Of a stretch of 53,384 bases of DNA, positions 45,186 through 53,384 are shown in pieces. The notes beneath the pieces were generated by a model. That model did no database searches, was not told where the DNA came from, and saw only the letters and a program-made list of their open reading frames with translations. Position numbers and translations under genes: made by a program. Position 1 is the first letter of the stretch. Every line of letters begins with the position of its first letter. The DNA is from Solirubrobacterales bacterium (GTDB lineage Bacteria > Actinomycetota > Thermoleophilia > Solirubrobacterales > 70-9), in the NCBI GenBank assembly GCA_020438445.1, contig JAGQUO010000003.1, positions 1 through 53,384 on the forward strand, written 5' to 3'.

Positions 45186-47251
45186 GCGACGAGGAGAGGC
45201 GCGACGAGGGCGCAGGAGGCGCCGGCCCCCCGGAGGAGCGGGAGGAGAAGGGCCTCGGCCTGACCGAGGAGTTCGCCAGGCTCGAGGAGGAGATCCGCCG
45301 CGAGGTCTCGGGTGGGCCCGAGGCGAAGACCGCGGGTGAGGACGCCCCCGCGCCGGACGGGGGCCCGGCGGCGGAGTCCGGCGACCGCCCCACCGACCTC
45401 GACGACGACGCCGGGCCCGCAGCCGGAGAGTGGACGTCGCCCGCCGACGAGGCTCCCGGCGGCGAGACCGAGGAATGGGCGATGGGAGATGCAGCCGACG
45501 CGGGCGAAGGTGCCGCGGCTGCGGCCGCTGAGGCCGGTGATGACCGGGAGGAGCCGGAATCCGGGACCGTCGCCGAGGACGGGGAGGAGGTGCAACCCGG
45601 CCCCGGGGACGACGAGGTGCCTCTCGAGGCCGAGGAGGCACCGGAGGACGACGTGGAGCACACGGTCGTCCGCCGGGGGCCGCCGCCGGTCCCGCTGACC
45701 GCCGCCTACGCCGAGGAGGAGGATCCCGAGATCAAGACGCCGGCGCTGTGGTGGCGCTTCCTGATGGCGTCGGTGCTGATCGTCGTCTCCGTGGCGACCG
45801 CCGTCTCCGTCTCCTCGCTCCTGCTGCTCACCGACGTCGCCGCGAAGCTGCAGCCGATCCCGGGGCTCTCCGACAAGCTGGCCGAGCTCGGCACCGGGGA
45901 CCCGCAGACGATCCTGATCGTCGGCTCCGACAAGCGCACGAACATCAAGGGCGATCCCGGTCGCTCCGACACCACGATGCTGCTCCGGGTCGATCCGGAG
46001 AAGCAGGTCCTCTCGCTGTTCTCACTGCCGCGCGACCTCAAGGTCGACATCCCGGGTTACGGGACCGCGAAGCTCAACGAGGCGTACGCCGACGGCGGCG
46101 TCAAGAAGACCCTCGAGACCGTCAAGGACCTCACCGGCCTGCCGATCAACCACGTCGTCAACGTCGACTTCTTCGGGTTCGCCGAGGCCGTCAACGCGAT
46201 CGGCTGCGTCTACGTGGACGTCGACCGTCACTACTACAACGACAATTCGACCGCGCTGAGCTCGCTCGACACCTACGCCGAGATCAACGTCAACGCCGGC
46301 TACCAGCGACTCTGCGGGCAGAACGCGCTCGACTACGTCCGCTACCGGCACACCGACACCGACATCGTCCGCGCCGCCCGCCAGCAGGACTTCCTCCGCA
46401 ACGCCCGCCAGCAGGTGCCGATCAGCGAGGTCCTGCCGATCGTCGGCGGCGACACGGGAAGCGACCTGATCGACATCTTCACCAAGTACACGTCATCCGA
46501 CATCAAGGATCCGGCGCAGATGATCGGGGCGCTGAAGGCATTCCTCGCCGTCAAGGACGTGCCGATCAACCAGATCAGCTTCGATGGAGAGCTGGGGCCG
46601 AGCTACGTGACGGCGACCCCCGAGCAGATCCAGAAGGCCGTCGACGAGTTCCTCAACGGCAAGGACACTCCGGGACCGAGCGGCGGCAAGAACGCCACCA
46701 AGCCGGAGAACGGCTCGGGCGGCGGCTCGTCGAAGGGGGGAGGCTCGAAGAAGAAGGACGAGGACCCGACCGACGGAGCGAACCTGATCCCGACCTCCGA
46801 GGTCCTCGACCTCAACACGGGCATCAACAAGTTCGAGGCGTTCGGCAAGACGTCGGCGCGGCGGCTGCCGTTCCCGGTCTGGGTGCCGACCGAGGTCGTG
46901 CCCGGGTCCCAGTACAGTGCCGATTCCCGCCAGTACGACATCAAGGACGAGGACGACAAGAAGCAGGCGGCCTACAAGCTCGTTATCGAGTACACGGCAC
47001 CCGACCGCCTGCCCGAGTACTACGGCGTGCAGGGCACGACCTGGTCCGATCCGCCGATCCTCCGCGACAGCCACGACACCGAGACGATCGACGACCGCGA
47101 CTTCGACATCTACTGGGACGGCGACCGGATCCGCCTGATCGCCTGGCACGACGATGACGGGAACTCCTACTGGATCAGCAACACCCTGGTCCAGACCATC
47201 GACAACTCGGACATGCTCGCGATGGCCGCGAGCATGAAGGAGGTCAAGTGA
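45182..47251 (+). CDS. LytR-CpsA-Psr (LCP) family protein
   Basis: The 689-residue membrane protein probably attaches wall glycans to peptidoglycan from a polyprenyl-linked donor. Residues 1 to about 185 are an acidic, disordered cytoplasmic region. A membrane segment spans about 193-216 (FLMASVLIVVSVATAVSV). The LCP domain begins near 243 with ILIVGSDKR, then RSDTTMLLRV, SLFSLPRDLKVDIP and ALDYVRYRHTDTDIVR, including the Asp and Arg residues that bind pyrophosphate. A Gly/Lys-rich linker leads to a C-terminal domain of about 150 residues that I do not recognise. It overlaps both neighbours. Confidence 0.9.
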   Translation: MSDEERRDEGAGGAGPPEEREEKGLGLTEEFARLEEEIRREVSGGPEAKTAGEDAPAPDGGPAAESGDRPTDLDDDAGPAAGEWTSPADEAPGGETEEWAMGDAADAGEGAAAAAAEAGDDREEPESGTVAEDGEEVQPGPGDDEVPLEAEEAPEDDVEHTVVRRGPPPVPLTAAYAEEEDPEIKTPALWWRFLMASVLIVVSVATAVSVSSLLLLTDVAAKLQPIPGLSDKLAELGTGDPQTILIVGSDKRTNIKGDPGRSDTTMLLRVDPEKQVLSLFSLPRDLKVDIPGYGTAKLNEAYADGGVKKTLETVKDLTGLPINHVVNVDFFGFAEAVNAIGCVYVDVDRHYYNDNSTALSSLDTYAEINVNAGYQRLCGQNALDYVRYRHTDTDIVRAARQQDFLRNARQQVPISEVLPIVGGDTGSDLIDIFTKYTSSDIKDPAQMIGALKAFLAVKDVPINQISFDGELGPSYVTATPEQIQKAVDEFLNGKDTPGPSGGKNATKPENGSGGGSSKGGGSKKKDEDPTDGANLIPTSEVLDLNTGINKFEAFGKTSARRLPFPVWVPTEVVPGSQYSADSRQYDIKDEDDKKQAAYKLVIEYTAPDRLPEYYGVQGTTWSDPPILRDSHDTETIDDRDFDIYWDGDRIRLIAWHDDDGNSYWISNTLVQTIDNSDMLAMAASMKEVK

Positions 47252-48516
47252 GAGAAACGGTCGGTGTCGTCGGGGTCGGATGGGTCGGCCTCGTGACGGC
47301 AGCATGCTTCGCGTCGCGGGGCCACGATGTCTGGGCGATGGACGTCGACGAGGCCAAGGTGGCCGAGTTGTCCTCGGGCGAGGTGACCTTCCACGAGCCG
47401 GGCCTCGCCGAGCTCGTGACCGAGCACGCCCGGCGGCTCCACTTCACATCCGACATGGACGAGGTGCTCGCGAACTCGCGACTGCTCTTCTGCTGCGTCG
47501 ACACCCCTCCGACCTACTCGGGCGATGCCGACCTCTCCCGGGTCATGACCGTGGTCGAGCGCCTTCCCGACGACGCCGAGCACGCGCTGGTGATGAAGAG
47601 CACGGTGCCCTCGGGAACCGGGTCCTCGATCCGCCGTGAGATGCCCGGGCTCGCGTACGTCTCCTGCCCCGAGTTCCTCAAGGAGGGGTCGGCGGTCGCC
47701 GACTTCCTCAATCCCGACCGGGTCGTGATCGGGGCCGATCCGGGGGACGAATGGGCCGCCGACGCGGTCACGGCGCTCTACGAGCCGCTCGGCGGCGAGA
47801 TCGTGCGCACCGACGTCTCCAGCGCCGAGATGATCAAGCTCGCGTCCAACGCCTTCCTCGCGACGAAGATCTCGTTCATCAACGAGATCGCGAACGTCTG
47901 CGAGGAGGTCGGCGCCGACGTCACCGAGGTCGCCCGCGGCATGGGTCTCGACGAGCGGATCGGCGGCTCCTTCCTCAAGGCGGGAATCGGCTATGGCGGG
48001 AGTTGTTTCCCGAAAGACGTTTCTGCTCTTAAGCAACTCGCCGGCAACTCCGGCTACCACTTCCAGCTCCTGAACTCGGTAATCGAGGTCAACGAGCTCC
48101 AGAAGCGACGGGTGATCGGCAAGCTGACCAAGCACCTGGGATCGCTCGTCGGCAAGCGGATCGCGCTGCTCGGCCTCGCGTTCAAGCCGAACACCGACGA
48201 CATGCGGGAGGCCTCGAGCCTCGTGCTCTCGGCCCGGCTGCAGGGCGAGGGGGCCGAGGTCGTCGGCTACGACCCGGTCGCGAAGGACGCCGCCTCGGGC
48301 CTGCTGCCCTCGATCGAGTTCGCCTCCAGCCCCGGCGAGGCCCTCGCCGGGGCCGACGGAGCGATCCTCGTCACGGAATGGAGCGAGTTCGCCGATCTCG
48401 ACTGGCCCGCGCTCGCCGCCGAGATGACGAGCGCGGTGATCGTCGACGGCCGGAACTTCCTCGATCCCGAGCGGATGCGGGCGGCGGGCTTCGCCTACGA
48501 GGGCGTCGGCCGCTGA
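47248..48516 (+). CDS. ugd: UDP-glucose 6-dehydrogenase family
   Basis: The 422-residue enzyme oxidises a UDP-hexose to the uronate using two NAD+. The Rossmann motif is VGVVGVGWVGLVTA, and CPEFLKEGSA is the substrate segment. The catalytic Cys is in GYGGSCFPKD near residue 255. The C-terminal domain includes GLAFKPNTDDMREASS. UDP-glucose is the usual substrate, but UDP-ManNAc or UDP-GlcNAc dehydrogenases share these motifs. The GTG start overlaps the LCP stop. Confidence 0.88.
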   Translation: MRETVGVVGVGWVGLVTAACFASRGHDVWAMDVDEAKVAELSSGEVTFHEPGLAELVTEHARRLHFTSDMDEVLANSRLLFCCVDTPPTYSGDADLSRVMTVVERLPDDAEHALVMKSTVPSGTGSSIRREMPGLAYVSCPEFLKEGSAVADFLNPDRVVIGADPGDEWAADAVTALYEPLGGEIVRTDVSSAEMIKLASNAFLATKISFINEIANVCEEVGADVTEVARGMGLDERIGGSFLKAGIGYGGSCFPKDVSALKQLAGNSGYHFQLLNSVIEVNELQKRRVIGKLTKHLGSLVGKRIALLGLAFKPNTDDMREASSLVLSARLQGEGAEVVGYDPVAKDAASGLLPSIEFASSPGEALAGADGAILVTEWSEFADLDWPALAAEMTSAVIVDGRNFLDPERMRAAGFAYEGVGR

Positions 48517-48595
48517 GCCCGCTTAGCGGCCGACGGGGCGACCGCCGGACCTTGTAGAAACCCCCTTCCATGGACGCGGCTAAGAAGGAGATCCG

Positions 48596-49681
48596 GTGCA
48601 GGCGCTGATCCTCGTCGGCGGGCACGGAACGCGCCTGCGCCCGGTGACGCTGACGCTGCCGAAGCCGGTCATCCCGCTGGTCGACCGGCCGTTCCTCCGC
48701 TACATGATCGACTGGCTCGGTCGCCACGGGGTGGACGACATCGTCATGGCCTGCGGATTCCGTCCCGACGACATCCGCGAGGTGCTCGGCGACGGCATCC
48801 CCGGAGGGGCCCGGCTGCGGTACGTCGAGGAGCCGGAGCCGCGAGGGACGGCGGGAGCGATCAAGTTCGCCGAGGACCTGCTCGACGACCGCTTCTTCGC
48901 CCTCAACGGCGACGTGCTCACCGACCTCGACCTGACTGCGCTGCTGGACCAGCACGACGCGAGCGGCGCCCGTGCGACCCTGGCGCTCCATCCGGTCGAG
49001 GACCCGACCAACTACGGCCTCGTCCGCCGCAAGCCCGACGGTGAGATCACGGAGTTCCTCGAGAAGCCCGATCCGGCCGACATCGACACCGACGAGGTCT
49101 CGGCGGGCGCCTACGTGCTCGAGAAGTCGATCCTCGACATGGTCCCGGCCGGCATGGACGTCTCGATCGAGCGGTCCGTCTTCCCCGAGCTGGTCGGCAA
49201 GGGCCTCTACTCCCTCCGGCTCGAGGGCTACTGGATGGACATCGGAACCCCGGAGCGCTACCTCGATGCCTGCTGGGACATCCTCGAGGGCGAGGTCGAG
49301 TCCGAACCGGGCGAGATGGTCGACGAGCGCGGCCGCTACGTCGCCGAGAGCGCGATCGTCGACCCGACCGCCGAGGTCGCGGCTCACAGCTTCGTCGACG
49401 ACAACGCGAACGTCGGCCCCGATGCCGAGGTCGGCCCGAAGGCGGTGCTCGGCATGGGCGTCCAGGTGGGCTCCGGCGGCCTCGTCGAGGCATCGGCGCT
49501 CCATCCCGGCTGCTTCGTCGGCGACGGTGCCGTCGTCCGCGGCTCGATCCTCGCGGCGGATGCGGTCGTCGAGGCGGGAGCGCTCGTGCCCTACGGCTCG
49601 GTCATCGGCGCCGGCGCGACGGTGACGGCGGGCGCGGAGCTCGAGCCGGGTGCCCGCGTCCAGCCCGGGGAGCGCGCATGA
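48596..49681 (+). CDS. sugar-1-phosphate nucleotidyltransferase (GDP-mannose pyrophosphorylase-like)
   Basis: The 361-residue enzyme activates a sugar phosphate with NTP. The nucleotide site is LILVGGHGTRLRPVT, with LPKPVIPLVDRPFL after it and the Mg-binding FFALNGDVLTDLD. EFLEKPDP and GYWMDIGTPERYL follow. The C-terminal hundred residues form a left-handed hexapeptide-repeat helix. The whole resembles mannose-1-phosphate guanylyltransferases of actinobacteria, but glucose-1-phosphate is also possible. AAGGAG lies 5 nt upstream of the GTG. It overlaps the next gene by 4 nt. Confidence 0.88.
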   Translation: MQALILVGGHGTRLRPVTLTLPKPVIPLVDRPFLRYMIDWLGRHGVDDIVMACGFRPDDIREVLGDGIPGGARLRYVEEPEPRGTAGAIKFAEDLLDDRFFALNGDVLTDLDLTALLDQHDASGARATLALHPVEDPTNYGLVRRKPDGEITEFLEKPDPADIDTDEVSAGAYVLEKSILDMVPAGMDVSIERSVFPELVGKGLYSLRLEGYWMDIGTPERYLDACWDILEGEVESEPGEMVDERGRYVAESAIVDPTAEVAAHSFVDDNANVGPDAEVGPKAVLGMGVQVGSGGLVEASALHPGCFVGDGAVVRGSILAADAVVEAGALVPYGSVIGAGATVTAGAELEPGARVQPGERA

Positions 49682-50700
49682 GCGACCTCGCCGACAGGAT
49701 CGGTGCGATCGACTCGGGCGATCAGCTCGACGCCGCGCTCTCGCTTCCCGACTTCCTCCGCGACGCGCTCTGGCGGTTCGGCTCGGCCGACCTCGATCCG
49801 ATCGAGGCGAGCGGTCTGATCGTCTGCGGGATGGGGGGCTCCGCGATCGGCGGCGACCTCGCCGCAGCGGCGCTCGGCTCGCGGCTCTGCAAGCCGCTCG
49901 ACGTCGTCCGCGGATACGGGGTGCCCTCCTGGACACCGCCGGACCGCGCGATCTTCTGCTCCAGCTACTCGGGCAACACCGAGGAGACCCTCGGCTGCTA
50001 TGCGGCCGCCGAGGCCGTCGGCGCGCAGCGGGTGGTCGCCACCACCGGCGGCACGATCGGCGAAGCGGCCCGCCGGGACGGTGTGCCGGTGATCGGCATG
50101 CCGGCGGGGCTGCAACCCCGGGCCGCGGTCGGCTACACGTTCGCGATCGCCGCCGAGGTCGCGGCGCTGGTCGGAGCCGGACCGGGCCTGCGGACGGAGA
50201 TCGACACGGCCGCAGCCCACCTCGAGGCGGCGCGTGACTCGCTGCTGGCCCGGGCCGAGGAGATAGCGGGACGGGTCCACGGCTCGGTCCCGCTCCTGTA
50301 CGGATGCGGCCTCACGGCCCCCGTCGCCTACCGGTGGAAGTGTCAGATCAACGAGAACGCGAAGCTGCCGGCGTTCGATCACTCGCTGCCCGAGCTCGAC
50401 CACAACGAGATCGTCGGCTGGGCCGGGGGAGCGCCCGGCGCGTTCAGCGCCGTCTTCCTCGAGGACCAGGACCAGCATCCACGCGAGCGCCAGCGGGTCG
50501 AGCTGACGGCCGAGCTGATCGCCGACCGGGCTCGGGACGTCGTCCGGGTCGAGACGGTGGGGGAGACGCGGACGGAGCGGCTGCTCTGGGCCGTCATGCT
50601 CGGCGATCTGATCTCGCTCGAGCTCGCCGCTCGCGAGGGCGCCGACCCGACCCCGGTCGACGTGATCGAGAACCTCAAGGACCGCCTCGGAAGACCATGA
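49678..50700 (+). CDS. bifunctional phosphoglucose/phosphomannose isomerase family
   Basis: The 340-residue protein has two SIS folds, as in archaeal and actinobacterial PGI/PMI enzymes that convert fructose 6-phosphate to glucose or mannose 6-phosphate. VCGMGGSAIGGDLAA and CSSYSGNTEETL bind the sugar phosphate. The C-terminal domain shows NENAKLPAFDHSLPELDHNE, whose Glu and His are catalytic in the family. Its place between two nucleotidyltransferase genes fits supply of mannose 6-phosphate to GDP-mannose synthesis. Confidence 0.88.
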   Translation: MSDLADRIGAIDSGDQLDAALSLPDFLRDALWRFGSADLDPIEASGLIVCGMGGSAIGGDLAAAALGSRLCKPLDVVRGYGVPSWTPPDRAIFCSSYSGNTEETLGCYAAAEAVGAQRVVATTGGTIGEAARRDGVPVIGMPAGLQPRAAVGYTFAIAAEVAALVGAGPGLRTEIDTAAAHLEAARDSLLARAEEIAGRVHGSVPLLYGCGLTAPVAYRWKCQINENAKLPAFDHSLPELDHNEIVGWAGGAPGAFSAVFLEDQDQHPRERQRVELTAELIADRARDVVRVETVGETRTERLLWAVMLGDLISLELAAREGADPTPVDVIENLKDRLGRP

Positions 50701-51710
50701 GGGCGATGGTCATGGCAGCGGGGCTGGGGACCCGACTGCGGCCGATCACCCACGCGATCCCGAAGCCGGTCGTGCCGGTCGGCAACGTCGCGATCGTCGA
50801 GCAGCTCGTCCGTCTGCTCGCGGCCGCCGGCGTCGGCGAGGTGATCGCCAACCTGCACTGGTTCCCCGACCAGGTGCGCGGCCGGCTCGGAGACGGATCG
50901 GAGCTGGGCGTCGAGATCACCTACCGCGAGGAGGAGGAGCTGCTCGGCACCGCCGGCGGGGTCCGCAACGTCGCCGACTTCCTCACGGCGCCCGGAGAGG
51001 ACTTCCTGGTCCTCGCCGGCGATGCGCTGACCGATGCCGATCTGACCGCGCTCGCCGCGGCGCACCGGGCCAACGACGGCGTCGCCACGCTCGGGGTCAA
51101 GAAGGTGAAGGACGTGAGCGAGTACGGCGTCATCGTCACCGGCGCCGACGGCCGAATCCAGGGCTTTCAGGAGAAGCCGGACCCGGCCGAGGCGCTCTCC
51201 GATCTCTGCAACTGCATGATCTACGCCTTCAGCCCCGAGATCTTCGACTACTTCCCGCGGGGCGAGATGCCCGATCCGGTCGACTTCGCCAACGACGTCT
51301 TCCCGGCGCTGCTCGACGGCGACGTCCCGTTCTACGTCCACGAGATCGAGACCTACTGGAACGACGTCGGGACCCTGCCGGAGTACCTGCAGGGCAACCT
51401 CGACGCGGTCGACGGCGAGGTGCAGCTGCCCGAGCTCGCCGGCGATCTCGGGATCGACGGCCCGCCCGGAGAACTCGCGATCCCGGCCGACGTCGAGGTC
51501 TCCGGCCGGGTCCTGTTCGGCTCGGGCTGTGAGATCGGCGCCGGGGCGGTGCTCACCGGTCCACTCGTGATCGGCGCGGGCTCCCGCATCGGCGCCGGGG
51601 CGCAGGTCAAGGAGGCATTGCTCCTGCCCGGCGCCCTGGTGCCCGACGGCGGCGTCCTGGCGCGTGGGATCGCCGGTGATTCCGCCCGGCTCGCGTCGGG
51701 CGACTGGTGA
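50697..51710 (+). CDS. second sugar-1-phosphate nucleotidyltransferase
   Basis: The 337-residue enzyme is a paralogue of the one at 48596. MVMAAGLGTRLRPITHAIPK is the nucleotide site, FLVLAGDALTDADL the metal site, and GFQEKPDPAEAL and ETYWNDVGTLPEYL follow. A hexapeptide-repeat tail ends it. Glucose-1-phosphate and mannose-1-phosphate are both possible substrates. ATG 50697 overlaps the isomerase stop. Confidence 0.88.
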   Translation: MRAMVMAAGLGTRLRPITHAIPKPVVPVGNVAIVEQLVRLLAAAGVGEVIANLHWFPDQVRGRLGDGSELGVEITYREEEELLGTAGGVRNVADFLTAPGEDFLVLAGDALTDADLTALAAAHRANDGVATLGVKKVKDVSEYGVIVTGADGRIQGFQEKPDPAEALSDLCNCMIYAFSPEIFDYFPRGEMPDPVDFANDVFPALLDGDVPFYVHEIETYWNDVGTLPEYLQGNLDAVDGEVQLPELAGDLGIDGPPGELAIPADVEVSGRVLFGSGCEIGAGAVLTGPLVIGAGSRIGAGAQVKEALLLPGALVPDGGVLARGIAGDSARLASGDW

Positions 51711-51717
51711 GGGACGC

Positions 51718-52605
51718 GTGAGCGGGCGGCGGCGGATCGTCCGGGTCCCGGCCTCGACTGCGAACCTCGGGCCCGGCTACGACGTCCTCGGAGCCGCGCT
51801 CGCGTTCGAGCTCGAGCTCGAGGTGGCCGAGACCGGGTCCTTCGGGGTCGTCTCCGAAGGGATCGATGCGCCGGTGGACCGCAGCAACCTGATCGTGCGT
51901 GCGTTCGAGGACCTCCATCCCGCCGACGGGATCTCGTTCCGGGTGCGCAGCCCGATCCCTCTCGCCCGCGGTCTCGGGTCGAGCGCCTCGGCGATCCTGG
52001 CCGGCCTGCTCGCGGCGGATCACATGTTCGAGCTCGCCAACGACCGCGAGCAGATCCTCGCTCGGGCGACCGAGATCGAGGGCCATCCCGACAACGTCGC
52101 CGCGGCGCTCTACGGGGGCGTCACGCTCTGTCCTCCGAGGGAGGCGGGCCGCCCCCAGCCGCCGCCCGTCCGGCTCGCGCCGCCGGAGGGGGTCGAGGGC
52201 ATCCTCGTGATCCCCGGCGAGGAGGTCTCGACCGCCGCCGCCCGCGCCGCCCTTCCGCCCGAGTACCCGCTCGCGGACGTCACCCGCAACGTCGCGGCGG
52301 CCGCTCAACTCGTCCTCGGCATCGAGCGCTCCGATCTCGACCTGATCAGGGCCGGGCTCGCGGATCGGATCCATCAGCCGCACCGCGCGTCGCTCTACCC
52401 GCGCTCGATGGAGCTGGTCGAGCGGGCAGCTGAGATGGGCGCCCTCGGCGCGACGATCTCGGGTGCGGGGCCGACCGTCCTCGTCTGGGCCTACTGGCAG
52501 TCGGGAAGGGCGCTGCTGGACCGCCTGCACGAGTTCGCCGACGGCTGGGCCGAGGTCCGGAGGGCGCAGTTCTCTCCGCGCGGCGCCCGCGTGGAGCTGA
52601 GCTAG
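51718..52605 (+). CDS. thrB: homoserine kinase
   Basis: The 295-residue GHMP kinase phosphorylates homoserine in threonine synthesis. The N-terminus has VRVPASTANLGPGYDVLG, the ATP loop is PLARGLGSSASAILAGLLAA, and the third motif is LGATISGAGPTVLVW. EIEGHPDNVAAALYGG is also typical. The rest of the threonine pathway is not nearby. GTG 51718 gives the usual N-terminus. Its stop overlaps the stop of the convergent MarR gene (CTAG). Confidence 0.92.
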   Translation: MSGRRRIVRVPASTANLGPGYDVLGAALAFELELEVAETGSFGVVSEGIDAPVDRSNLIVRAFEDLHPADGISFRVRSPIPLARGLGSSASAILAGLLAADHMFELANDREQILARATEIEGHPDNVAAALYGGVTLCPPREAGRPQPPPVRLAPPEGVEGILVIPGEEVSTAAARAALPPEYPLADVTRNVAAAAQLVLGIERSDLDLIRAGLADRIHQPHRASLYPRSMELVERAAEMGALGATISGAGPTVLVWAYWQSGRALLDRLHEFADGWAEVRRAQFSPRGARVELS

Positions 52606-53063
52606 GAGCCCGGGACGGCGGACGGCTCAGCGGCCGTCGCCTTCGCCAGGAGAGCGGCCAGCTGCTCGACCTCATCCGGATCCAGGGCCGCGAACTCGGG
52701 CGGCGGCTCGAGCAGCGCGGCGAGGGCATCGTTCCTGACGCCGTCGCCCTTCTCGGTCAGGGCGATCAGGGTGACCCGGCGGTCCTCGGGGTCCGGGCGG
52801 CGCTCGATCAGGTCGTCCTCCTCGAGGCGGTCGACCATGTTCGTCATGAACGAGGCGTCGCAGGAGAGGCGGTCGCCCATCGCCCGCATGGACATGGTGC
52901 TGCCGGGCGGCAGGCGCCAGAGCAGGACGAGCTGCTTGGGGGAGAGTCCGAACTGCTGGGCGACGGCCGGGATCCGCGGCTGCCGGCCGGGACCCCAGCC
53001 GGCGAGGGTCATGACGGACCGCCAGGCTGCCGCCGCGGCCTCTTCGCTCGTCCGTGTTCCCAT
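52602..53063 (-). CDS. MarR-family transcriptional regulator
   Basis: The 153-residue protein is a winged-helix MarR repressor. The recognition helix region is [20 protein letters not shown] and the wing is [24 protein letters not shown] 53063 is preferred; an in-frame extension to 53180 would cross the operator and promoter. TAGAAT lies 11 nt upstream. It is divergent from the ABC transporter gene and probably represses it. MarR proteins beside ABC exporters often respond to toxic small molecules. Confidence 0.9.
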   Translation of the reverse strand: MGTRTSEEAAAAAWRSVMTLAGWGPGRQPRIPAVAQQFGLSPKQLVLLWRLPPGSTMSMRAMGDRLSCDASFMTNMVDRLEEDDLIERRPDPEDRRVTLIALTEKGDGVRNDALAALLEPPPEFAALDPDEVEQLAALLAKATAAEPSAVPGS

Positions 53064-53105
53064 CGCCGGTGACGATTCTATTGTGTTCCACCGATATTTG
53101 CAACT

Positions 53106-53119
53106 CACCAATAATGGTG
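53106..53119. promoter_or_regulatory. candidate MarR operator
   Basis: CACCA-ATAA-TGGTG is a perfect 5-bp inverted repeat around 4 nt, in an AT-rich gap between the MarR gene and the ABC ATPase gene. It ends 19 bp before the ABC gene's -10 element. Confidence 0.5.
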
Positions 53120-53138
53120 GTGCTACAAGGATCTGTGC

Positions 53139-53144
53139 TAAGGT
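53139..53144 (+). promoter_or_regulatory. -10 element, leaderless promoter
   Basis: TAAGGT ends 7 nt before the ABC ATPase ATG at 53152. Confidence 0.5.
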
Positions 53145-53151
53145 GCCGCGG

Positions 53152-53384
53152 ATGCTCAGGGGTGAAAGCGAGCGGGCCATCCAGGTGGAGGGCCTGACTC
53201 AGAAGTTCAGGAAGGGACCGCTTGCGGTCGACGGCATCGATCTCCACGTCGATCCGGGTGAGATCTACGGCTTTCTCGGGCCCAACGGCGCCGGGAAGAC
53301 GACCTTCCTCCGCCTCCTCGCCGGGCTCCTGGAAAGGGACCGGGGGGAACTCTTCTTTGACGGCGCCTCCTACGACCGGTTGGA
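53152..53384 (+). CDS. ABC transporter ATP-binding protein, cut by window end
   Basis: Only the first 77 residues are present. The N-terminus is typical of drug-export ABC ATPases ([10 protein letters not shown], then [19 protein letters not shown]). The Walker A motif is [18 protein letters not shown]. The signature and Walker B motifs lie beyond the window. The permease is presumably downstream. It is divergent from a MarR repressor. Confidence 0.9.
   Translation, partial: MLRGESERAIQVEGLTQKFRKGPLAVDGIDLHVDPGEIYGFLGPNGAGKTTFLRLLAGLLERDRGELFFDGASYDRL

Noticed and set aside
53064-53180. N-terminal extension of the MarR regulator
   Set aside because: The longer frame crosses the divergent promoter and the operator, and adds Pro/Leu-rich sequence unlike MarR proteins.

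Overview
The window is a dense, very GC-rich stretch with mostly GC-ending codons, frequent GTG starts and many overlapping stop/start codons. That pattern, plus the block rpmE - DUF1385 - CDF transporter - prfA - prmC - tsaC - rpiB - glyA - DUF354 - WecA-like transferase - atp operon, points to an actinobacterium, perhaps a deep-branching one such as Thermoleophilia (inference; no 16S rRNA is present). I saw no rRNA, tRNA, IS element, prophage or CRISPR array.

Layout. 0.1-4.3 kb: a HAD phosphatase/amidase fusion, a zinc dehydrogenase and a pyridoxamine-oxidase-like protein. 4.3-12 kb: acyl-CoA metabolism, with a split B12-dependent mutase (large and small subunits 1.9 kb apart), etfBA and an ETF-quinone oxidoreductase, interrupted by an Rpf-like secreted protein and two small membrane proteins. 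12-18.3 kb: small enzymes, a TetR/hydrolase pair with tandem operators, a secreted GH114-like protein and a P450. 18.3-24.3 kb: a redox module made of a universal stress protein, a DosS/DevS-like GAF histidine kinase, cytochrome bd oxidase (cydBA) and a NarL-type response regulator. 24.3-26 kb: a dehydrogenase, a small protein and a SnoaL-like gene with no canonical start codon. 26-35 kb: the translation and housekeeping block. 35-44 kb: the complete F-type ATP synthase operon with an AtpI-like gene, then a lipoprotein. 44-52.6 kb: M20 peptidase, LCP ligase, UDP-glucose dehydrogenase, two sugar nucleotidyltransferases, a PGI/PMI isomerase and homoserine kinase. 52.6 kb to the end: a MarR regulator divergent from an ABC ATPase cut by the window edge.

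Two patterns stand out. First, at least sixteen genes have a TANNNT hexamer 6-9 nt before the start codon, which indicates leaderless transcripts and fixes several start codons. Second, a CGGTAG-N3-CTACCG-type box (one copy is only a half-site) lies 46-47 bp upstream of the -10 of the stress protein gene, cydA and the response regulator gene. The kinase carries the His/Tyr pair, at the same 22-residue spacing, that binds and gates heme in mycobacterial DosS. Together these predict a self-contained oxygen/redox regulon controlling bd oxidase.
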